Assembly (NCBI GenBank): GCA_025360565.1 | Contig: JANYBY010000154.1 | Span: forward strand, 1 to 45,873 | Direction: 5' to 3' | DNA length: 45,873 nucleotides | Origin: Bacteroidota bacterium | GTDB taxonomy: Bacteria > Bacteroidota > Bacteroidia > B-17B0 > Aurantibacillaceae | Shown: one piece after another, positions 18,576 through 26,604 of the stretch | Layout: each line of letters opens with the position of its first letter | How positions within the stretch are numbered: the stretch's first letter is position 1 | The notes under the pieces: model-generated | The model's input: only the letters and a program-made list of their open reading frames with translations | Databases searched by the model: none | Told to the model about the DNA's origin: nothing | Made by a program: the position numbers and the translations under genes

Positions 18576-19544
18576 TTATTTAAGTATTAAATTAAAGTTT
18601 TTCCAGCGATATTTAAGCCAAAAAATTGTAAAAGTTATTGCTGCCATTACAAGCCAAAGAACAAATTCAGATCCCGGATTTTCAACATTCACTAAAAAAA
18701 TAGCATCGGTCTTTAAAACGCCGTTTGGTGAAGTAACGAGCAAAGATGAAAATAAATTATTAGCGAGATGTATGCCAAGAGCCAGTTCCAGCCCTTCATC
18801 CAACAGTGTGAGCAGTCCTAAAAATGCGCCAAAACAACAATAATAAGGCAACATAATAAGCCAGCCGTATGTTTTTGCTTCGGGATTACTCATGTGCAGT
18901 AATCCGAAAAGCAGAGAGGTAATAATTAAAGGAACAATGCCATTTTTAAAAACCTGTGAGAGGCCTTGCATTAAATAGCCACGCATAATTATTTCTTCGG
19001 TGCTTGTTTGAATAGGCATTAGCAAAACCGATACAGCAAGCAGGACGAAAAAATTCGTGGGTTTAAACTGAATAGTTGCATCCTGCGGAAAAAGTAAATA
19101 AGAAACCACAACAGATGAGATCACAAATGTACCCCAAATAGCAAATGCAAAAAAGAAACGTTTGTACCGTAGTTTACTGTAAGCGGTAATGATTGAAAGA
19201 AAGGGTTTGTGATGAATTTTTTTTACAACGAGGTACAAGCCGAACAAAGCGAAAACAAACATGGAAAGGAGCATGATCAGTAAAATATTTTTATCGATGC
19301 CCACTTTATCCGGATTAAAAAGGGTTTCAGGATCTTTTTGAAGTTCGGCAAAGGTAACCCCATGGGCAAGAGCCGAATTAACCAAGGGAAAAGAAATTAG
19401 AAGCTGACAAATAAGATAACCGAAAAAAGTAGCGGCAATTCCGGCAATATACATCCACCCTTTATTTAAACCATTTACTGCTCCCGAATTTAAAAACAGA
19501 TTATTAAATGGAAGTGGTTTTTGCTCTGATTCAGTTTCGGTCAT
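18576..19544 (-). CDS. CPBP-family intramembrane metalloprotease
   Basis: This is a 322-residue polytopic membrane protein with about eight hydrophobic segments. The CPBP (Rce1/Abi) motif EEIIMRGYLMQ lies near residue 184, and the second motif FGLLHMSNPE near residue 222, giving the Glu-Glu-Arg and His residues expected of the glutamic intramembrane protease fold. Members process prenylated proteins or bacteriocins, or act as scaffolds; the substrate here is unknown. It is the first gene of the pair with M61. It diverges from the cytochrome c peroxidase gene, with 70 bp between their starts. Confidence 0.9.
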   Translation of the reverse strand: MTETESEQKPLPFNNLFLNSGAVNGLNKGWMYIAGIAATFFGYLICQLLISFPLVNSALAHGVTFAELQKDPETLFNPDKVGIDKNILLIMLLSMFVFALFGLYLVVKKIHHKPFLSIITAYSKLRYKRFFFAFAIWGTFVISSVVVSYLLFPQDATIQFKPTNFFVLLAVSVLLMPIQTSTEEIIMRGYLMQGLSQVFKNGIVPLIITSLLFGLLHMSNPEAKTYGWLIMLPYYCCFGAFLGLLTLLDEGLELALGIHLANNLFSSLLVTSPNGVLKTDAIFLVNVENPGSEFVLWLVMAAITFTIFWLKYRWKNFNLILK

Positions 19545-19579
19545 TTAAAAAGGGTATAATGCTGTAACCACAAAATAGT

Positions 19580-19587
19580 TACTTTTG
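19580..19587 (+). promoter_or_regulatory. Putative promoter -7 box of the cytochrome c peroxidase gene
   Basis: TACTTTTG is a full match to TAnnTTTG, 27 bp upstream of the ATG at 19615. No clear -33 TTG is found at the usual distance. The box overlaps the TTG that the ORF track used as a start, which argues against that start. Confidence 0.45.
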
Positions 19588-19614
19588 CATCTTATAAAAG
19601 TATTTATTTTTTTC

Positions 19615-20586
19615 ATGAATGCAAACCTACTTTGCTTAAGATATAAACTTGTTTGTGTTATATTAATTTTGTCGTTTTTAACCGGCTGTTTTAAAAAGGA
19701 GAGTGAAAAATTAATTGCAACTGAACAGCAATTAGGTAAAGCTTTATTTTTTGATGTTATTTTATCGCGCGATAGTACTATTAGCTGCGCAAGCTGCCAT
19801 AAACCCGAATTTGCCTTTTCCGATAATGTGGCTTTAAGTAAAGGTGTTTACGGTAAAACCGGTAACAGAAATACACCCTCTGTTATGAACCAAACAAACC
19901 GCAACGTATATTTTTGGGATGGACGCTCTGAAACATTGGAGGAGCAGGCCCTTGCACCGATTGAGAATGTGGTGGAAATGGATCTGCCTGGCACTATATT
20001 GGTGCAGCGTTTATTGAAAAATGAAATTTACCGAACAGCTTTTTTAAACGTTTATGGCAAAGATCCTTCAAAAGTATTAATAGCAAGCGCAATTGTTGCG
20101 TATGAACGAACGCTTGAAACCAATAAAAGTCCGTTTGATAAATACATGAGCGGAGAAGATACAACGTTGTTTTCGGAAAGTGCAAAGCGGGGGTTGCGTA
20201 TTTTTAACACGAAAGGAAAATGTTTTGATTGCCACTTTGGCGTTGATTTTACAGGGAACGATGACTATAAAAATATTGGTCTTTATAACGGTAAAGAGCT
20301 GAATGATAAAGGGCGATTTTTGATCAGTAATAAAGCAAAGGATCTTGGACGATTTAAAATTCCGGGTTTAAGAAACATAGCGCAAACAGCGCCATACATG
20401 CACAACGGCATGCACAATACTTTGCGTGAGGTGATTGATTACTACGATATGCCCGATAAATTTGTTGGCAACGGCGTTAATCGCGATACTTTATTAAGTA
20501 AACCTTTGGGCTTAACCGAAGGAGATAAAAAAGATCTGGAGAATTTTTTATTGAGTTTATCGGATGACCGTTTTGTTAAGCGATAA
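19615..20586 (+). CDS. Di-haem cytochrome c peroxidase (MauG/CcpA family), lipoprotein
   Basis: It reduces hydrogen peroxide in the periplasm with electrons from small cytochromes or quinol-linked donors. I use the ATG at 19615 rather than the TTG at 19585; it gives 323 residues with a lipobox (LSFLTGC) for outer- or inner-membrane anchoring. Two c-type haem motifs are present: CASCH near residue 57 and CFDCH near residue 203. GRSETLEEQALAPI and FKIPGLRNIAQTAPYMHNG are typical of the family. Some MauG-like members modify proteins instead of scavenging peroxide. The 3' end overlaps the STAS-like gene by 11 bp in convergent orientation. Confidence 0.92.
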   Translation: MNANLLCLRYKLVCVILILSFLTGCFKKESEKLIATEQQLGKALFFDVILSRDSTISCASCHKPEFAFSDNVALSKGVYGKTGNRNTPSVMNQTNRNVYFWDGRSETLEEQALAPIENVVEMDLPGTILVQRLLKNEIYRTAFLNVYGKDPSKVLIASAIVAYERTLETNKSPFDKYMSGEDTTLFSESAKRGLRIFNTKGKCFDCHFGVDFTGNDDYKNIGLYNGKELNDKGRFLISNKAKDLGRFKIPGLRNIAQTAPYMHNGMHNTLREVIDYYDMPDKFVGNGVNRDTLLSKPLGLTEGDKKDLENFLLSLSDDRFVKR

Positions 20587-21010
20587 TCTGCTCTTTTAAT
20601 TCTTTCAGGATAGCCGACTTTTCTATTATTTCAAACCAATCAAGAGCAGTTTCAATTTCAGAGAACATTCGCGTATTAACATTGGGCTTAAAGAATTTTA
20701 AATAAAAATTTCCAAGCATTTTCTGACCCAGGCCTTTTATTAAGATGCCTTTTTTGATCTGATATTTCGAGTATTGATTATCCGAAAAATATTGCAACGA
20801 CTCTTTTGGAAAATGTTCGTATTGTACTTTTTTTATATTTACAAGCAAGCGCACATTCGCATCCTTTTTTATTTCGTTAATGGCTTGATGTTCTTTAATA
20901 ACGTTGCTTAAAGTGAAATCTACATTTGGTTTAAGTTCAAGATAAAGAAATTGCAGGGTTGGAAAATAATAAAGATTCGTTAATAAGGTATCTGCTTTAA
21001 TTACTTCCAT
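20576..21010 (-). CDS. STAS-like (SpoIIAA-like) protein
   Basis: This is a 144-residue cytoplasmic protein without signal or membrane segment. The layout resembles a Bacteroidota family of STAS-fold proteins: an N-terminal strand region (LQFLYLELKPNVDFTL), a helix with IKEHQAINEI, the strand VRLLVNIKKV, then a segment like KMLGNFYLKFFKPNVNTRMFSEIETALDWF. In that family the C-terminal part reads roughly NFFLKFxKPxxPTKxFxxxxxALxWL. No phosphorylatable serine motif is obvious. STAS proteins can act as anti-anti-sigma-type partners of PP2C/SpoIIE phosphatases, two of which are in this window, but nothing links them directly. It overlaps the upstream UDP-glucuronate decarboxylase stop by one base (TAATG), so it is translated from the same operon. 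Confidence 0.6.
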   Translation of the reverse strand: MEVIKADTLLTNLYYFPTLQFLYLELKPNVDFTLSNVIKEHQAINEIKKDANVRLLVNIKKVQYEHFPKESLQYFSDNQYSKYQIKKGILIKGLGQKMLGNFYLKFFKPNVNTRMFSEIETALDWFEIIEKSAILKELKEQIIA

Positions 21011-21981
21011 TAGTTAAATTTACGGTGTTCTACTTTAGTAAGATCTTCTTTACTCAACGATTTAAAATACGCGTAAGTAATTTTTAAGCCCTCGGCCCTT
21101 GATACTTTTGGCTCCCAGCCAAGCAGTTCTTTAGCTTTAGTAATATCTGGTTGTCTTTGTTTTGGATCGTCCTTGGGTAAAGGCAGTGAAATTAATTTTT
21201 GTTTGGCACCGGTTAATTTTAAAATTTCTTCACCAAATTCTTTTATAGTTATTTCGCTTGGGTTGCCAATATTTACAGGCAAAGAATAATCGCTTAATAA
21301 TAATCTGTAAATACCTTCCACCAGATCGTCAACATAACAAAAACTGCGGGTTTGGCTTCCATCGCCGAACATGGTAAGGTCTTCGCCGCGTAAAGCCTGC
21401 CCAATAAAAGCGGGTAACACGCGCCCGTCGTTTAAACGCATTCTAGGGCCGTAAGTATTAAATATGCGTACTATTCTGGTTTCTAATCCATGCGCGTTAT
21501 GGTAAGCCATTGTTAAGGCCTCCATAAAACGTTTTGCTTCATCGTAACAGCCCCGAGGGCCAACAGGATTTACATTTCCCCAATACTCTTCGGTTTGCGG
21601 GTGCACGTGCGGGTCGCCATAAACTTCGCTGGTAGAGGCCACTAAAACTCTTGCGCCTTTTACTTTTGCCAAACCCAAAACATTGTGCGTTCCCAAAGAA
21701 GAAACTTTTAATGTTTGAATGGGAATTTTTAAATAATCAATCGGTGAAGCAGGTGAAGCAAAATGCAGTATATAATCTAATTGCCCCGGAACATGAATGA
21801 ATTTAGAAACATCGTGATGATAAAATTCAAAATCCTTTAATTTAAAAAGATGCTCAATGTTTTTAAGATCACCGGTAATTAAATTATCCATGGCCACCAC
21901 ACTGTATCCCTCCTTAATAAATCGATCGCATAAATGCGAGCCTAAAAATCCTGCCGCCCCTGTTATTAATACTCTTTTCAT
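21010..21981 (-). CDS. UDP-glucuronate decarboxylase (UDP-xylose synthase), SDR family
   Basis: It is predicted to convert UDP-glucuronate into UDP-xylose with tightly bound NAD. The 323 residues begin with the Rossmann motif [43 protein letters not shown] and the catalytic YDEAKRF (YxxxK) follow; [17 protein letters not shown] is also typical of UXS proteins. Upstream in the same operon Ugd makes its substrate. The leader contains a 25-bp sequence identical to that upstream of ugd. It ends with a one-base overlap to the STAS-like gene. An epimerase role is possible but less likely given the UXS-specific motifs. Confidence 0.9.
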   Translation of the reverse strand: MKRVLITGAAGFLGSHLCDRFIKEGYSVVAMDNLITGDLKNIEHLFKLKDFEFYHHDVSKFIHVPGQLDYILHFASPASPIDYLKIPIQTLKVSSLGTHNVLGLAKVKGARVLVASTSEVYGDPHVHPQTEEYWGNVNPVGPRGCYDEAKRFMEALTMAYHNAHGLETRIVRIFNTYGPRMRLNDGRVLPAFIGQALRGEDLTMFGDGSQTRSFCYVDDLVEGIYRLLLSDYSLPVNIGNPSEITIKEFGEEILKLTGAKQKLISLPLPKDDPKQRQPDITKAKELLGWEPKVSRAEGLKITYAYFKSLSKEDLTKVEHRKFN

Positions 21982-21990
21982 ATTTGTAGA

Positions 21991-22015
21991 ATTTTAGAAT
22001 TTTTGATTTATAGAT
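21991..22015. repeat. 25-bp direct repeat upstream of the UDP-glucuronate decarboxylase gene
   Basis: This 25-bp sequence (it includes TTTTAGAATTTTTGATTTAT) is identical to 23940-23964. It ends 9 bp before the start codon of the minus-strand UXS gene. Related TTTTAGAATTTT words also occur at 44860-44940. Confidence 0.85.
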
Positions 22016-22026
22016 GAAACCATAAG

Positions 22027-22473
22027 TTATTTTTCGGGTAAATTATTCAGGTCTGTCTTATCTTTATCCCTTCCTGTAGCTTTTTTATTTAACCTAAGAT
22101 GAAAAAGACTAATAAAATTAACGGGGATTGAATCAATTTCTACAATTTTTTTATTCGCGAGGCATTCTTCAAAATTTAAACCTGTAACTCCTGTAATTAG
22201 ATCAATTCTGTTTGGAGGATATCCTAATTGAACAACTTTATCCGGTTCATTAAAATCATTTTCTGAAATGTCATAACCTCCAAATCCAAAATCTATTAAT
22301 GCCAGAATTAAATTTTTAGCGTTTTGCTGATTTGGCTTAACCCAGAAATCAATATCTCCGGTATATCGTGGATAGCCATACATCGCAACTGCATAGCCTC
22401 CAACAACAAGATATTCTACCTTGTGCTTATTTAATAACTCTATAAACTCTTTGAAATCCTGACTTATGTCCAT
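22027..22473 (-). CDS. Nucleotidyltransferase (MNT/AbiEii-like fold)
   Basis: This 148-residue protein has the minimal nucleotidyltransferase signature: VVGGYAVAMYGYPR, then TGDIDFWV, giving the GG and DxD motif that binds metal and NTP. A third acidic position is suggested by NRIDLITGVTG. Such proteins occur as the nucleotidyltransferase part of toxin-antitoxin or antitoxin-like pairs and also as solitary domains of unknown target. Its start codon lies inside the preceding 59-aa ORF (47-bp overlap), implying coupled translation. The pair sits between ugd and the UDP-glucuronate decarboxylase gene and has no obvious role in sugar metabolism, so it may be an inserted module. Confidence 0.8.
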   Translation of the reverse strand: MDISQDFKEFIELLNKHKVEYLVVGGYAVAMYGYPRYTGDIDFWVKPNQQNAKNLILALIDFGFGGYDISENDFNEPDKVVQLGYPPNRIDLITGVTGLNFEECLANKKIVEIDSIPVNFISLFHLRLNKKATGRDKDKTDLNNLPEK

Positions 22474-22606
22474 TTAAAAAAAATTGAATATAATGTTCCC
22501 TAAGCTTCTCTAAAGCTTGGATACGTTCGGTGTAATTTTTAGTGAGCCAAAAATCCAGATCGTTTGGCTCTTCGTTAAGTTTATATTTTTTTACTACTTT
22601 ATCCAT
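22427..22606 (-). CDS. Small 59-aa partner ORF of the nucleotidyltransferase
   Basis: This is absent from the ORF track because it is shorter than 60 residues. The minus strand from the ATG at 22606 reads MDKVVKKYKLNEEPNDLDFW, then a segment with YTERIQALEKLREHYI, and ends GFQRVYRVIK before TAA at 22427. The charged sequence with a conserved-looking tail (FQRVYRVIK) resembles small Bacteroidota proteins that, as I recall, precede nucleotidyltransferase genes. It starts 3 bp after the ugd stop and overlaps the nucleotidyltransferase start by 47 bp in another frame. That geometry is typical of two-gene toxin-antitoxin-like modules. Function is not established. Confidence 0.75.
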   Translation of the reverse strand: MDKVVKKYKLNEEPNDLDFWLTKNYTERIQALEKLREHYIQFFLNGHKSGFQRVYRVIK

Positions 22607-22609
22607 AAA

Positions 22610-23932
22610 CTATTTCGTTTTTACCCCAATACAATAATAATTAAAACCTTGTTTTTTAATATCTCCTGCTTCAAAAATATTTCTGCCGTCAAAAATAACC
22701 TTGTTGTTTAAACGTTTTGCAAGCTCTTCAAAATCGGGAGACCTAAACTCGGGCCACTCGGTTACAATTAATAAGGCGTCTGCTTTATTCAATGTGCTGT
22801 ACATATCTTTTGAATAAGAAATGGTATCGCCTAAAATGCGCTCTGCTTCGTGCTGTGCTACGGGATCGTAGGCTACCACGCTTGCTCCGGCCTTTAATAA
22901 TTTTTCAATTATAACTAAACTTGGTGCCTCACGCATATCATCCGTTTTTGGTTTAAATGATAAACCCCACAACGCAAATGTTTTTCCTTTCAGATCGTTA
23001 TTAAAGTGAGTGCGCACTTTATTAAATAAAACTTCTTTCTGGCTTTCGTTCACCTCTTCAACCGCGTTTAAAATACGCATGTTGTAATTTTTTTCTTTCG
23101 CTGTTTTTATCAAAGCTTTCACGTCTTTAGGAAAACAACTGCCGCCATATCCTACACCGGGGTAAATAAATTTATTGCCAATTCTCCCGTCGCTGCCAAT
23201 GCCTTTGCGCACCATGTTAACATCGGCCCCCATTATTTCGCAAAGGTTTGCTATGTCGTTCATAAAACTGATCTTGGTTGCAAGCATGGAGTTGGCGGCG
23301 TACTTGGTCATTTCCGCACTCGGAATATCCATAAAAATTATGGGATGCCCGTTCATCAAAAAAGGTTTGTATAGCTTACGCATTATTTCTTCGGCAACCG
23401 GATGATCAATGCCAACAACAATTCGGTCGGGTTTCATAAAGTCATCAATGGCCGCGCCCTCTTTTAAAAATTCGGGATTAGAAGAAATATAATATTCAAT
23501 TTTTTCACCGCGTTTATCTAATTCCGTTTGCACGGCCTTGCGCACTTTTTCGGCAGTAGTTACAGGTACCGTAGATTTTGTAACAATTACCAAAGGCTTT
23601 TTCATATGTTGACCAATAGATGAAGCCACCGCCAAAACATATTTTAAATCGGCCGAACCGTCCTCGTCAGGCGGAGTGCCTACTGCAATAAAGGCCACAT
23701 CGGTATCAACAATATTTTCAGGAAGTGAAGTAGAAAAATGTAAACGGTCTTTTTGCACATTTCTTAAAACCATTTCTTCAAGTCCCGGTTCGTAAATGGG
23801 CAGAATTCCTTTTTTAAGATTGTCAATTTTTTTTGTATCAATATCAACACAAGTGGCATTAACGCCAACTTCAGCAAAGCATGTTCCTGTAACTAATCCA
23901 ACGTATCCGGTTCCTATTACGGTTATTTTCAT
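22610..23932 (-). CDS. ugd: UDP-glucose 6-dehydrogenase
   Basis: It oxidises UDP-glucose to UDP-glucuronate with two NAD+. The 440 residues start with the Rossmann motif MKITVIGTGYVGLVTGTCFAE. AVGTPPDEDGSAD and NPEFLKEGAAIDDFMKPDR follow, with the catalytic cysteine in YGGSCFPKDVKAL near residue 265 and the second NAD-domain motif FALWGLSFKPKTDDMREAP. It is the second gene of the nucleotide-sugar operon, and its product is the substrate of the UXS enzyme downstream. The 25-bp repeat lies just upstream of its ATG. Confidence 0.96.
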   Translation of the reverse strand: MKITVIGTGYVGLVTGTCFAEVGVNATCVDIDTKKIDNLKKGILPIYEPGLEEMVLRNVQKDRLHFSTSLPENIVDTDVAFIAVGTPPDEDGSADLKYVLAVASSIGQHMKKPLVIVTKSTVPVTTAEKVRKAVQTELDKRGEKIEYYISSNPEFLKEGAAIDDFMKPDRIVVGIDHPVAEEIMRKLYKPFLMNGHPIIFMDIPSAEMTKYAANSMLATKISFMNDIANLCEIMGADVNMVRKGIGSDGRIGNKFIYPGVGYGGSCFPKDVKALIKTAKEKNYNMRILNAVEEVNESQKEVLFNKVRTHFNNDLKGKTFALWGLSFKPKTDDMREAPSLVIIEKLLKAGASVVAYDPVAQHEAERILGDTISYSKDMYSTLNKADALLIVTEWPEFRSPDFEELAKRLNNKVIFDGRNIFEAGDIKKQGFNYYCIGVKTK

Positions 23933-23939
23933 TTATATA

Positions 23940-23964
23940 ATTTTAGAATTTTTGATTTATAGAT
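23940..23964. repeat. 25-bp direct repeat upstream of ugd
   Basis: It is identical to 21991-22015 and ends 7 bp before the ugd start codon. It sits in the short spacer after the DegT aminotransferase gene, so it is in the leader region of ugd or an internal operon spacer. Confidence 0.85.
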
Positions 23965-23972
23965 TTGTAGAA

Positions 23973-25106
23973 TTATATAAGTTCTAAAACAGTTTTTGTT
24001 ATAAACGACAAAGTTTCTTCATCCAACTCCGTATGCATAGGCAGCGATAAAACACTTGCACAAAGTTTTTCGGTTACCGGAAAATCGCCTTGTTTGTATC
24101 GATCGCTTGTGTATGCTTTTTGCATGTGTAAAGGAATGGGGTAATAGATCATTGCCGGAATACCGCGTTCGGCAAGCTGTTCGCGCAACTTTGCACGGTC
24201 AACATTTACCAATTGTAAAGTGTACTGATGAAAAACATGGTTCGAGAATTTTGCCCGCACCGGCGTTTTTAATTTTGGGTTATTTGCAAAGGCCTTATCA
24301 TAATGATCTGCAACTTTATTTCTCGCCGCCGCGTATTCGTCCAAATGTTTTAACTTTGCATTTAACACTACTGCTTGTATCGTATCCAAACGCGAATTAA
24401 CACCCAATACATCGTGAACATATTGCACACTTTGTCCGTGATGCGCGATCATTTTTAATTGCGTTGCTAAATTATCATCGTTGGTATAAATAGCGCCACC
24501 ATCGCCGTAACAACCTAAATTTTTACTTGGAAAAAACGAAGTGCAACCTACATGCCCAATAGTGCCTGCTTTTTTAACAGTGCCGTCTTTAAATGTATAA
24601 TCAGCTCCAATTGCTTGTGCAACATCTTCAATCACAAACAAATTATGTTTTTTGGCAAGGGCCATTATTCTTTCCATATCGGCGCATTGCCCGAATAAAT
24701 GAACAGGTACAATGGCTTTTGTTTTTGGTGTAATATTGCGTTCTATTGCTTCTATATCAATATCAAATGTATCGGGATAAACATCAACTAAAACCGGTGT
24801 TAGGCCCAAAAGCCCTATTACTTCTGCCGTTGCCACATAGGTAAAACTGGCCGTAATTACTTCGTCGCCCGCTTTTAAACCAAGTGCCATCATGGCAATT
24901 TGCAGGGCATCTGTTCCGTTTGCGCAAGGTATAACGTGTTTAGCATTTAAATATTTTTCAAAACTTGCCTGAAATTCTTTTACCGAAGGGCCGTTAATAA
25001 AGGCGGTTGAATTTATTACATTCTGTATCCCTTCATCAACCTCGGTTTTAATTTTTTCGTACTGACCTTTAAGGTCGACCATTTGTATTTTTTTTGCGGA
25101 CACCAT
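23973..25106 (-). CDS. DegT/DnrJ/EryC1/StrS aminotransferase
   Basis: This is a PLP-dependent sugar aminotransferase of 377 residues that places an amino group on a keto nucleotide-sugar. Family motifs include the N-terminal MVDLKGQYEKIKTEVDEGI, CANGTDALQIAMMALGLKAGDE, VEDVAQAIGADY and the PLP lysine in FFPSKNLGCYGDGGAI near residue 190. The YPIPLHMQKAY segment near the C-terminus is typical of the WbpE-like subgroup acting on 3-keto sugar acids, but this is inference. It is the first gene of the nucleotide-sugar operon with ugd and UXS, suggesting glycan, capsule or O-antigen precursor synthesis. A 163-bp structured element lies upstream. Confidence 0.93.
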   Translation of the reverse strand: MVSAKKIQMVDLKGQYEKIKTEVDEGIQNVINSTAFINGPSVKEFQASFEKYLNAKHVIPCANGTDALQIAMMALGLKAGDEVITASFTYVATAEVIGLLGLTPVLVDVYPDTFDIDIEAIERNITPKTKAIVPVHLFGQCADMERIMALAKKHNLFVIEDVAQAIGADYTFKDGTVKKAGTIGHVGCTSFFPSKNLGCYGDGGAIYTNDDNLATQLKMIAHHGQSVQYVHDVLGVNSRLDTIQAVVLNAKLKHLDEYAAARNKVADHYDKAFANNPKLKTPVRAKFSNHVFHQYTLQLVNVDRAKLREQLAERGIPAMIYYPIPLHMQKAYTSDRYKQGDFPVTEKLCASVLSLPMHTELDEETLSFITKTVLELI

Positions 25107-25163
25107 TTAAATGTGTTTAAAAGAAATGAACGGACGAATGTACTAAAAAATAGCCATCTATTT

Positions 25164-25326
25164 GAAGCCATCTTAAAAGTATGTTTTAGGGTTTTTTTCG
25201 AGTATTTTTTGCTTTAACGAGGCGCGTTTTGAAGTGAATAGCTCAGCGACCTCTTGACGAAAAGGCAACGAAGTTTAAGCGAAAAAGACGAAGGAAAAGC
25301 GCAATAGATATTTTTGAGATGGCTTC
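25164..25326. repeat. 163-bp imperfect palindromic element A
   Basis: The ends pair over 19 bases: GAAGCCATCTTAAAAGTAT (25164-25182) with ATATTTTTGAGATGGCTTC (25308-25326), with two G-T wobbles and no mismatches. A second nested stem joins TTTTTTGCTTTAAC (25205-25218) to GTTTAAGCGAAAAA (25273-25286) with one wobble and one mismatch. A small GAGG/CCTC stem lies inside. The right arm touches the last base of the thioesterase stop codon. The element fills most of the spacer before the DegT gene. It may be a MITE-like repeat or a structured RNA/terminator. Confidence 0.7.
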
Positions 25327-25736
25327 TAACTAAAATATGGTTTCAAAGCGTTGTAAAACCAATCGGGAATTGCTGTGATCTTATTGTTGGATTTTTGAAC
25401 GAATACAAGTGTAACTTTTCCCGAATTCAATAATTCTCCGGCGGCATTAAAACACTCGTATTCAAAGGGTAATTTAACGCCCTCAGGCATTTGTTTTATG
25501 GAAGTTACAATTGTTACTTCGTCATCGTAAAATGCGGGTTTTTTATAATTAATGGTAAAATCTACCACCGGCAACAAAATGCCTCGCGCTTCAACTTCTT
25601 TATAACTAAAGCCTAATAAGCGTATAGCTTCTACACGGCCAACCTCGTAATATTGCGCATAAACGCCATAATAAGCATAACCCATTTGATCGGTTTCGCC
25701 GTAGCGCACACGTATTTTTATTTCAGATCTTATCAT
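25326..25736 (-). CDS. Acyl-CoA thioesterase, hot-dog fold (YbgC/4HBT-like)
   Basis: It is predicted to hydrolyse acyl-CoA thioesters in the cytoplasm. The 136 residues form one hot-dog domain with the family's YGETDQMGYAYYGVYAQYYEVGR, where the aspartate after T is the catalytic position, followed by DFTINYKKPAFYDDEVTI. There is no signal peptide. YbgC relatives sit with tol-pal in other bacteria; here no tol genes are near. The gene diverges from the lipoprotein 5'-nucleotidase gene across 130 bp. Substrate preference is not visible. Confidence 0.88.
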   Translation of the reverse strand: MIRSEIKIRVRYGETDQMGYAYYGVYAQYYEVGRVEAIRLLGFSYKEVEARGILLPVVDFTINYKKPAFYDDEVTIVTSIKQMPEGVKLPFEYECFNAAGELLNSGKVTLVFVQKSNNKITAIPDWFYNALKPYFS

Positions 25737-25866
25737 AACTTTTTAATAAATTTAGGCTTTATCCCATATGATTTCAATTGCCGAATTTTTAACATTGATC
25801 TCTACGGATTATGTGAAGTATTTTGGGAGCCCCGAAACTTTCACAAAACAAATGTAATTTTATTTC

Positions 25867-26604
25867 ATGATTTTAAGGCTTGGCATACTAATTATTCTGC
25901 AGTTTTTTTTAAGCACTTGCGGTAAACATTATTATAAGCAAAAAGAAGAGTATAAACATTATTCTCTTAAGGAAAGTTCGGATAAAAGCGCTGTTTCCGA
26001 TTCAATAACAAGATTCAAATTAAAAGTAATTACCGAAACCGGAAAAGTAATTGCCCTTGCAGCAGATGAATTGACAAAGGAAGGGGCCGAAACAACTTTA
26101 GGTAATTTTGTGTGCGACGCTTTAATATACGCCGGAAAGTTAGAATTTAAAACTGATCCCGATCTCATCATCCTTAACCGCGGAGGCTTAAGAATAAATT
26201 TACCAAAAGGAGAAATAAAAGTGTCCACCATTTTTGAACTGATGCCGTTTGAAAATGAATTGGTAATGCTGAATGTTTCGGGTCAAAAGCTGTTGGAACA
26301 TTTACCCGCGTTTTTGGAAAAGAAACATCCATTCGCGGGTATGAAAGTAAAAATGGAGAATAGAAAAGTAATTTCTATATTAATAAATGGTGTTACCGTT
26401 GACGAGAAAAAAAATTATGTTGTTTTTACGAGCGATTACCTTAGTAATGGGGGCGATAATATTGGTTTTTTAAAGGAGCCGGCGAGTTTAAAAACTAGTA
26501 ACTTAAAAATAAGGGATGCTATAATAAAGTACTGCAATTATTTAACCGAAAATAAAAAACAGATCACACCTTATACTGATGGAAGATTTGAAATTTCAAA
26601 ATAG
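25867..26604 (+). CDS. 5'-nucleotidase C-terminal-domain lipoprotein (split enzyme, part 1)
   Basis: This 245-residue protein carries only the substrate-binding C-terminal domain of UshA-type 5'-nucleotidases. The signal peptide ends in a lipobox (LQFFLSTCGK), so it should be membrane-anchored. Diagnostic motifs are LGNFVCDAL, LNRGGLRINLPKGEI, FELMPFENELV and SDYLSNGGDNIGF. Catalysis needs the metallophosphatase domain, encoded by the next gene, whose start codon lies inside this gene (26-bp overlap). Together the two genes make a complete nucleotidase in swapped order, C-domain first. It probably releases phosphate and nucleosides from extracellular nucleotides. Confidence 0.9.
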   Translation: MILRLGILIILQFFLSTCGKHYYKQKEEYKHYSLKESSDKSAVSDSITRFKLKVITETGKVIALAADELTKEGAETTLGNFVCDALIYAGKLEFKTDPDLIILNRGGLRINLPKGEIKVSTIFELMPFENELVMLNVSGQKLLEHLPAFLEKKHPFAGMKVKMENRKVISILINGVTVDEKKNYVVFTSDYLSNGGDNIGFLKEPASLKTSNLKIRDAIIKYCNYLTENKKQITPYTDGRFEISK

